Below are positions 57,578-64,000 of a stretch of 64,000 nt of DNA, piece after piece. The stretch's first letter is position 1; each line of letters opens with the position of its first letter. Both the position numbers and the translations under genes were made by a program. Below the pieces are notes generated by a model. That model saw only the letters and a list, made by a program, of their open reading frames with translations, did no database searches and was not told the origin of the DNA. The stretch spans positions 62,001 to 126,000 of the forward strand of contig JAUCBJ010007635.1 of assembly GCA_032718475.1 (NCBI GenBank), given 5' to 3'. This DNA comes from Nemertoderma westbladi (Eukaryota > Xenacoelomorpha > Nemertodermatida > Nemertodermatidae).

Positions 57578-60500
57578 ATGACTGAATTAATAGAAGATGA
57601 TCTTGGTATCAGGGAGAGATATACTCTACCTTTACAAGCATTTGTCGATAGCTTGATACGCGGCGACGCAGATCCAACTACTACGGAGGACGATGGTCGT
57701 TATATCGAACCGCCAATGTCCCAGGAGCAACTTACGCGTGAATTGGATTATAGAAAGTTCACTGCTCGCTACACGCATCGTAATGGTACGTATATGGACT
57801 TCTTGACCACTGGTCATCCTATTGATTTACACGACACTGACGATGTAGACACCGAAAGGGAAATGGTTTTGTTTAAATATCATGCCCAGCGGAGTCGAAA
57901 CGATAAATCGAGAATAGAACACGAGAACTCTATTCGAAACAAACTCGAAAGAGAAGACGTTGAAGAACCTGATAAACGTAACGGTTTCAACGATTATCTA
58001 GAATTCTTACGAGAGACCTATCTCAATGTTGCTAGTCAACAAAACCTCGAAACTCGATATCCCCAAGGTATACATCCAGATCCTATAATGGAACTCAAAC
58101 GGCTCTATTTTACGATGATGTATCTTACCGCCGATCGACCACTCCCTGTCGTTCCAGATACCTTCGAACAGATGGAGGAATATTGTAAAACTGGAGAGCG
58201 ATCACCCGCGTTTCCCCTTCAAGACGTGCGTCTTTGGTATTACTGTGACGAATGCCCTAGACCTAACCAGCAAATCGAAAGGCATAAACATCCTCGGAGA
58301 CGTTGCGCTAAACACAGTTTTACGCGATATACTTATGGGAGTTTCGAGCGTAACCTTTTCGGCGTATCGCCTACGGTCGCACGCCTTAAGCGATCATTGA
58401 ATAAACCCATGATCAGAGTTCCGGAATACTCGGTCAGACCTCCCCATTCACAAGTGATACCTCAAACTCTAGATCCTAATAGTATTACGGATCCTCCCGA
58501 ACTGTACTCACTGTTCAAAGATCTAGTGTTACCTGAACAGCTGATTGGTGGCACTCCGGTAGTGGGTTCGTTGGATATTCGCCAACCTTACCTCGCTGGA
58601 CTAGGACGCGGTCATTTAATATCACCGTTTAACCCCTACAACCGTCCTGGTCTTCCTCCGATCCAACCTGTTACAGAAGTCGAAGAGAGCGTGATACGAA
58701 ATGCATTGGACGCTATTCGGCAGAAAATCGGGAAAGGAACTTACGATTGCTTGGAGAAACGTAAATTGCAACAACAAGTCCAAGCGGTGAAAGAACTAGC
58801 TTTACCCCAGTTCGATAGAGAAATACAAAATCTAGAGGAGGACATCGAATGTGGACGAACCTACTCTTTACAGGAATTCCTGGACGAGCGCTTGCAGCAA
58901 CAAGCGGAGGAAAATCAGCTCGAGGAGAGACATATAGAGCTGACTGAGAGGGAGGAAGCAGCTTTAGCCCAACCAGAAGCTCAAATTCTCGTAACGGATC
59001 TCTATTCCAAAACGATTCTTCACCCCTCGATGGTTCCTCATTTTAAAGACAAGCTCTTTGCTACAGTACAGCCTCAACCGGTTAATACTGATCTCAGATC
59101 TCACGAGCTCGTTGCTGACGCTCCCATGCTACAACGTCCACCCGTAGAGGCTGCCCGTGTCGATGGCGTACTTGTTGAGCCTCCGGACAATAGAGCGGAT
59201 CTTGTCCGTCGCATGGTGCACGATGTTAACATACGCGCCAGACCTTTGCCGGACTCGTTTTATGGAATTAAGGATCATCCTTATTACGTCAATTTAAAGC
59301 AATATTACATGGTGAAACCAGAAGATCCTACGCATAGTCTGAAGTTTCTACCATTGATCAATCCTCTCGACCTTGTTGAACTCGAACAACTACAAAAACA
59401 CCTAGATCAACTAGTTAAAATAAACTCATTTAGAAAACCGTATAATATTTCTAGAATAGAGAAAGAAATATCACCTCCGTATAATCTTGATGGCTTTATT
59501 AAAACTCGATTGGTGCACTGGAATCTTGACGTGTTATTCGAAGAAGAAAGAATAAAACGATATGGCGATGTGGAAACCTATACTACACAATGCTTAAAGT
59601 ATGGAGATTTACCCAATGCTAACGAGTGCGCTACTTTGTGGCATCCAGTGGGAATGACTCTCGAAAACGCCACTAAAGAATGGAACGAGACTCTTAACGT
59701 TATCGAGATGTATGGCGTTGTTACTTACGACAACGAAGGTAGCGTTCCGGTGGGAGAATTAGGAACTACGCGAATGATACATATACGAGGACTCGCTGGT
59801 TCTACCCACGTATTCACTCGAGCGTGTTCTGACGTGATTGATTATTCTTTTGAAACTCTTACCGAGATACAAAAGAAACTTCGACATGGACAATTTGAAC
59901 TCGCGCAGCGTTACGTCACCGACACCGAACGCAAACCGGCCATGGGTATCGATGGATCAATGTTACCCCAACCTGTACTCGCAATGTTGTTTAACGAAAG
60001 AATTCTAAAAATTGGCTCAGCTGTTTATGGAGATCTCCAAAACGACTTCCGGAATATGGAGAACATTCCATACCCTTTCGTTGATACTCAGCTGATTGCT
60101 CCTTGGGCCGAAGGCCGAGGTTTCTTTCGCACTATGTATGCCAATACACCCAGCAGCATTACTAAAGTACAACGGACATCCATCGGACATCTTGCCTTTC
60201 AAGAATATGGTTGGAATTTCAAAGTTGGAAATCCTATAAATTACCAGCAAGTATATGGAGATCATTACTCTCGTTTATATTTTGATGGACCATTAACCGC
60301 GCCTGGTGCCGTATATAGCTTTATGAGTGTTCCACTTCGCCCTTCCTTAGCTATATACACGATCTTTGAGAACGCAGCACTTGCCGGTTGGCTAGCCGAT
60401 GTGTGCAGTCGTACCATACGCGCTCATCCCTTAATACTTGGAACTAAACTCGCCAAGTTAGACGAACACAATAAGTTTATACGTTTCGAATGTTTCCGGC

Positions 60501-61831
60501 GCTTTCTGACTCCGTTCCGTAACGTCGATAGTCAGTTCAAAGATCGCGCGCTGACCAAGCTCAGTCTTAGAGACTCAGCTGCGGAGAAACTGAGTAGCGC
60601 TGGATTTGCCGTGTTTCAAGACGTTTGTATACAGAACTCACATTCATCTGTTATACAAAGACCCCGAATACCTACAGGTTATTCTGTCGTGGAAATACAG
60701 ACAGTGGGTCCACTTACGGAAGCTGACGCACCCACTTCGTCTATGCAACTGGAGGATGAACCAGTATGCTTGGAATCAGAAGCGATTCAACCCACGGCTT
60801 CTCGTAGCAGTGACAATGATTATGTCATAGAGTGGTATCAAGGTCCACAGCGTCTCACAGCGTACGATTATCGACACGCCAACTACGTTTCCCGAAAACG
60901 TTGTCGATTATGCGCGTCGAGAGACCACTTCACTCCTCTCGATTCGAGCGTACCTTGTTCCTATTTCCTCGAACAACCGATGATGGAAATATATTGCGCT
61001 TATTGCCGGCTTAATAACTCTCATATATTTGCCGTCTGCCCACAATTTATGACTCAATGTCACTACTGCCAACTTAAAGGACACGAAAGTTACAATTGTC
61101 CCTTTAATCGCGATTTAGAGAGCGTAGGCGAGATGATCACCCTGAGATACATCCGAGCTTGGGAAGCGAACGCCGATTTACATTGCGAATCCCGACATCG
61201 CTATTACCCTGGACGAGCTTACGAGGGAGTTTACGCGTTCCATCCCTATCTATTCGCATCGATTGAACAGAAAACACGCGTACCAAGTTACGAGTTGATG
61301 AAGCGTGTTGGTGAGTGTATTTCCACCAAGTTTGTCAGGAAATACCTTAGAAACGTTAATCCTAATGATATAACCACATATCACCTGATCAATTTTATCC
61401 GTCAGGACCCTGAGTACGGCGACATTTTCGTGAACTCGCATCCTGAACTCCAGGAAGTATCTCGGCGCCCATATGAATATCGAACCCGAGAACGCGAGCT
61501 GGAGAGAACCATTAAACCGAGAAAGTTCCTCACCACTCACGGTCCACCCACCGCTAGTGTCCAGACGACCCGTCAAGGACCCGTAGGAGCTGCTGTCCTG
61601 AGACGCGCTCTAAAGGCCGTTAGACCTCACTCCACTGAGGTTGATATTAATCAACCAGGTACTTCGACCGGCGGGTATACCGATCGTAACCCTGCACCTT
61701 CTGATGCAATTATATTGCACCCTTCACCTAGGAGCTACAGCCCTCCTCGTAAAGTGGCTCGCCCCAAAGAGAAAATGACTCTTGCTAGCTTCAAGAAACT
61801 GCGTAAACGCCGTCCGCGCAAGAAAGACTAA
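57578..61831 (+). CDS. E2 ORF3: large exonuclease-like, zinc-cluster protein
   Basis: This 1417-residue frame starts at ATG 57578. Residues 1-700 match nothing I recognise; they are mostly helical, with a possible zinc group (C223-x2-C226, then several His/Cys to about 245). Residues about 700-950 follow the order of the nuclease-like part of E1 ORF3: D718-N-E720 at a strand end, LPQPVLAML helix, KIGSAVYGD with D819, D836 in FVDTQ, and YTIFEN with Y927 and E931. Residues 1109-1174 carry a Cys/His cluster with the same tail as E1 (C-x2-C-R-x3-S-H-x4-C-P, then C-x2-C-x3-G-H-x4-C). The last 40 residues are strongly basic. It lies between the deleted pol and the 3' LTR, has no signal peptide or membrane segment, and is open in an element that has lost RT and integrase. 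The nuclease role is inferred from motif order. Confidence 0.72.
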   Translation: MTELIEDDLGIRERYTLPLQAFVDSLIRGDADPTTTEDDGRYIEPPMSQEQLTRELDYRKFTARYTHRNGTYMDFLTTGHPIDLHDTDDVDTEREMVLFKYHAQRSRNDKSRIEHENSIRNKLEREDVEEPDKRNGFNDYLEFLRETYLNVASQQNLETRYPQGIHPDPIMELKRLYFTMMYLTADRPLPVVPDTFEQMEEYCKTGERSPAFPLQDVRLWYYCDECPRPNQQIERHKHPRRRCAKHSFTRYTYGSFERNLFGVSPTVARLKRSLNKPMIRVPEYSVRPPHSQVIPQTLDPNSITDPPELYSLFKDLVLPEQLIGGTPVVGSLDIRQPYLAGLGRGHLISPFNPYNRPGLPPIQPVTEVEESVIRNALDAIRQKIGKGTYDCLEKRKLQQQVQAVKELALPQFDREIQNLEEDIECGRTYSLQEFLDERLQQQAEENQLEERHIELTEREEAALAQPEAQILVTDLYSKTILHPSMVPHFKDKLFATVQPQPVNTDLRSHELVADAPMLQRPPVEAARVDGVLVEPPDNRADLVRRMVHDVNIRARPLPDSFYGIKDHPYYVNLKQYYMVKPEDPTHSLKFLPLINPLDLVELEQLQKHLDQLVKINSFRKPYNISRIEKEISPPYNLDGFIKTRLVHWNLDVLFEEERIKRYGDVETYTTQCLKYGDLPNANECATLWHPVGMTLENATKEWNETLNVIEMYGVVTYDNEGSVPVGELGTTRMIHIRGLAGSTHVFTRACSDVIDYSFETLTEIQKKLRHGQFELAQRYVTDTERKPAMGIDGSMLPQPVLAMLFNERILKIGSAVYGDLQNDFRNMENIPYPFVDTQLIAPWAEGRGFFRTMYANTPSSITKVQRTSIGHLAFQEYGWNFKVGNPINYQQVYGDHYSRLYFDGPLTAPGAVYSFMSVPLRPSLAIYTIFENAALAGWLADVCSRTIRAHPLILGTKLAKLDEHNKFIRFECFRRFLTPFRNVDSQFKDRALTKLSLRDSAAEKLSSAGFAVFQDVCIQNSHSSVIQRPRIPTGYSVVEIQTVGPLTEADAPTSSMQLEDEPVCLESEAIQPTASRSSDNDYVIEWYQGPQRLTAYDYRHANYVSRKRCRLCASRDHFTPLDSSVPCSYFLEQPMMEIYCAYCRLNNSHIFAVCPQFMTQCHYCQLKGHESYNCPFNRDLESVGEMITLRYIRAWEANADLHCESRHRYYPGRAYEGVYAFHPYLFASIEQKTRVPSYELMKRVGECISTKFVRKYLRNVNPNDITTYHLINFIRQDPEYGDIFVNSHPELQEVSRRPYEYRTRERELERTIKPRKFLTTHGPPTASVQTTRQGPVGAAVLRRALKAVRPHSTEVDINQPGTSTGGYTDRNPAPSDAIILHPSPRSYSPPRKVARPKEKMTLASFKKLRKRRPRKKD

Positions 61832-61909
61832 CTGTTTAGAGTATCTTTAGGTTTTAGAAACTGTGATTTTTATATTTTATAGACTGAAAATCCCATTTTC
61901 TGGGAGCGG
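61832..61909 (+). other. E2 3' end and purine-rich tract
   Basis: The stretch is 78 bp long and ends TGGGAGCGG, directly before the 3' LTR. This is the likely plus-strand primer, less regular than in E1 and E3. Confidence 0.6.
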
Positions 61910-63131
61910 TGTAAAAGCCTTTGCTGAATTGCCCCGTTATTTTTATTATCTTTTACATTAAAATACTCTGTAGTTGATTTAATAAGTGTAAGAGACCGTA
62001 TTATTGCTGTATCAGTGTTTTTAGAGGATCTAAGACTTATTTCCTCCGTATGTGTACTGTGAAAGGTATATTTTATGATTCTATGGCAATTCGTGACGCA
62101 AAGGGGTGATAGCTACTCTTGAACAGTAGTTACTATGACTACGGTTAACAGCTGACATTCATACGTGTTGATTTCCTTTGTTCTACGGCGTCTCTCAGTT
62201 CAGTCAGCCAATGAGAGCGTTTTTGTGGCTCCTTGTAGAGAAAATTTCCGAGAAATGACGCAATGCCTATGTGCAGTGTTTACATTCAGTCCTGAGCCTA
62301 AGAGAGAACGGCTTGGAAGTATTTTTGTGCTATACTGTTTTTTAGTCGTACACTAGTAGGTTTAATTATAAAGGGCATATATCCTTTAACATGCCTATGT
62401 ATCATACATCCTGACTGCTGAAACATTGCAAACTCGTAACAATCAGTGTTCAGTTGTTGTTTTATACTGCTATTTACTGTCAGTTCTTCATAATATGGTT
62501 GATGAATTATTATATTTGGAATAACGATAAATAACCCCGCAACCCAATATTCTTGATATACCGAAGGTAAGAGAGAAAGGTTACCAATAACGATTGTGAC
62601 TTATGTTAAAGTGGTTTGAAGTGAATCTAATGTTATTTGATAGACCCTACATGAGTCAGCCTGTGTTCCTTTTATATGTGACTAAAATCAGTGAAGATTG
62701 GCAGATTAGTGTGCAGTATTGTGCAGCATTGTGTATGAGCGAGTCTGTTAAAGAAGCAATTCCTAAAGAATGCGCCATATATGTGAATTATAATTGAGCC
62801 ATATCGTTGTGAGTAGTTTAAGTCATAACTCTGTTTATATAGATAAAGCGCCACGTCCTAAAGGAACTGTTAATATTACCGAAGGTGAATAATATTGTCA
62901 GAGATTATATAATACTGTCAGTCGAATAATACATTAGGCTTACATAGCAATAAAAATTAAACCGTCGAACCCAATCTCCCGGGAATATCCAGCGGGTGAA
63001 TGGTCGCGCACGGATTGGTTTCGACTAGTGTAGTGAATCAAGTACTTGTCATAGACTAAAAAACAGATTTAATATCTAGAAGACATCTTAATTTGGTGGG
63101 TTAAACTGCCAAAGGTCTGAAAGCGCGAACA
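61910..63131 (+). repeat. E2 3' LTR (1222 bp)
   Basis: This is the near-identical partner of 40143-41374, 10 bp shorter because of an 11-bp segment missing near 63083 and a 1-bp gain near 62651. AATAAA lies at 62949-62954. Confidence 0.95.
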
Positions 63132-63375
63132 TAAGGCGTTTTTTCGTTTATCTCTATTTTTCGAGCCCAGAGGCTATGGACGGAGTAGCCGATCATGCCA
63201 GGGACCTTAGAATCGTGGTATCTAGTCGCTGTGAAAATTTCATCAAATTCGTTAGAGTAGTTTTGGCTGTAGATCAGTCAGTCAGTCAGTCAGCCAGCCA
63301 GTCAGCCAGTCAGTCAACAATTCTTACAGTAATCAAGTCTAACGACTTGCTAATAAGCGCGAGAAGAATAAGAAG
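63132..63375 (+). repeat. Right part of Helentron/DINE-like repeat copy 3
   Basis: It begins with the target duplication TAAGG (63132-63136) and continues with CGTTTTTTCG, the conserved block, a CAGT/CAGC microsatellite core and the 3' hairpin CAAGTC-TAAC-GACTTG (63334-63349) followed by CTAATAAG. Together with 40107-40142 it makes one repeat interrupted by E2. Confidence 0.8.
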
Positions 63376-63423
63376 GCAAATCTCCTAACTTTCCTAACAA
63401 ACGCAATTATTTGGCTGACTCAA

Positions 63424-63696
63424 ATGAAATGTGATAACCCCCATAAGTGGCAACGTGGCTTCTACGAAAGTGACAGTTGTGATTCTGTAGTTCCAGGCCC
63501 AGGGGCCTTTGTCCACCACTCCCTCACACTAATTCCACCAACACCGAAGGTTCGCAAACCAAGAAACCGTTGCCGATTGTGTTACTCTGATGGGTGCAAA
63601 GAAAAACTGTCACGATATTATTGCCCGCAATGCCCCTCTAAACCATCTCTATGTCTGGATTATGCGACTCCGTGTCACAAGAACATAAAACAATAG
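63424..63696 (+). pseudogene. piggyBac-type transposase C-terminal fragment
   Basis: A 90-residue frame holds a short linker with LIPPTPKVRKPR, then a Cys-rich region of the form C-x2-C, YYCPQCPSKPSLC, C and H. This is the pattern of the C-terminal cysteine-rich domain of piggyBac-family transposases. The catalytic DDE domain is absent and the upstream DNA belongs to another repeat, so it is a remnant. The ATG at 63424 is only the first in frame, not a known start. A small domesticated zinc-ribbon gene cannot be ruled out. Confidence 0.65.
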
Positions 63697-64000
63697 GTAT
63701 CTGTTCACTATAATACCAATGTAATATCAATCAATCAATCATTTAATATATTTTTAACTATATTAGTCATTTTTTTATTCGATAATTTTAACAGACAGAC
63801 TGACGACAGATAGACAGACTGTAAACCGACAGGGTATATTCAACCAAACATGAGAATTGACTTCAGAAATGCAATCAGCGTCCAGAAAAAAAACCCCCAT
63901 GGCGAACGTTTTAGCTGCATGGTAGAATTTTTTTAATTTTGACAGACAAATTGACCGACAGACAGACAAAACAGTAAACCGACAGAATATATTTAACCCT
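63697..64000. repeat. Repeat with GACAGACA-type microsatellites
   Basis: Two segments resembling each other contain GACAGACTGTAAACCGACAG (near 63812) and ACAGTAAACCGACAG (near 63970), each with several GACAGACA-type motifs and followed by a TATATTCAACC or TATATTTAACC end. This is probably another short interspersed repeat that runs off the window. No gene is visible. Confidence 0.5.

Larger units (their letters stand above)
40143..63131 (+). mobile_element. E2: giant BEL/Pao-derived LTR element, lacks RT and integrase, carries E3 inside
   Basis: Direct LTRs at 40143-41374 and 61910-63131 start TGTAAAAGCC and end GCGAACA. They are flanked by TAAGG (40138-40142 and 63132-63136), so this is one intact insertion. 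It spans 22989 bp, of which 7151 are the later E3 insertion and its duplicated target, leaving about 15.8 kb. In order it has a 2.2-kb leader, a gag ORF, a zinc-knuckle/protease ORF with most of pol deleted, a non-coding stretch (interrupted by E3), a 1417-residue third ORF and a purine-rich tract. The near-identical LTRs mean it moved recently although it cannot encode reverse transcriptase or integrase, so it was probably copied with proteins from a related element. Confidence 0.93.

Overview
The window is animal genomic DNA made almost entirely of repeats and transposable elements. No host gene is convincingly present. BEL/Pao retrotransposons (known only from animals), a piggyBac-type fragment, CCAAT/CRE-like LTR promoters and a long satellite point to an invertebrate metazoan, quite possibly an arthropod. 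The species cannot be named from sequence alone.

Layout. 1-23046: one continuous satellite of about 510 units of 45 bp, with about 60 scattered 49-bp variants and several nested higher-order repeats. 23142-23810: an ORF1-like coiled-coil/RRM-like reading frame cut off where a retrotransposon LTR begins. 23806-38157: element E1, a 14.4-kb BEL/Pao element on the minus strand, with a 2832-residue gag-pol, a palindrome-rich minisatellite and a third ORF downstream of pol. 38158-40142: two and a part copies of a short Helentron/DINE-like repeat plus unassigned AT-rich DNA. 40143-63131: element E2, a second large BEL/Pao element on the plus strand with 1.2-kb LTRs and a perfect 5-bp target duplication (TAAGG). 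It keeps gag, zinc knuckles, protease and a 1417-residue third ORF, but has lost reverse transcriptase and integrase. 49833-56978: element E3, a complete, conventional 7.1-kb BEL/Pao element inserted inside E2, with identical LTRs and target duplication AGAAC. 63132-64000: the rest of the repeat E2 landed in, a piggyBac transposase C-terminal fragment and microsatellite-like DNA.

Most interesting observation: E1 and E2 have different LTRs and very different proteins, yet both carry a large extra ORF between pol and the 3' LTR. In both it shows the motif order of an RNase D/WRN-type (DEDD) 3'-5' exonuclease (D-x-E, then K-[VI]-G-S-A-x3-D, then D-x-Q, then Y-x3-E), followed by a three-part Cys/His cluster of matching layout and a basic tail. 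The ordinary element E3 lacks it. E1 and E2 also both lack a recognisable TGG-type tRNA primer site just after the 5' LTR, while E3 has a clear one. I infer a lineage of giant BEL/Pao elements with an accessory nuclease/nucleic-acid-binding protein. E2 looks like a deletion derivative mobilised in trans that still kept this ORF.

Order of events read from nesting: a short repeat was present, E2 inserted into it (LTRs almost identical, so recent), then E3 inserted into E2 (LTRs identical, so very recent). E1 has no target duplication and its LTR differences lie in one half only, so it looks recombinant.
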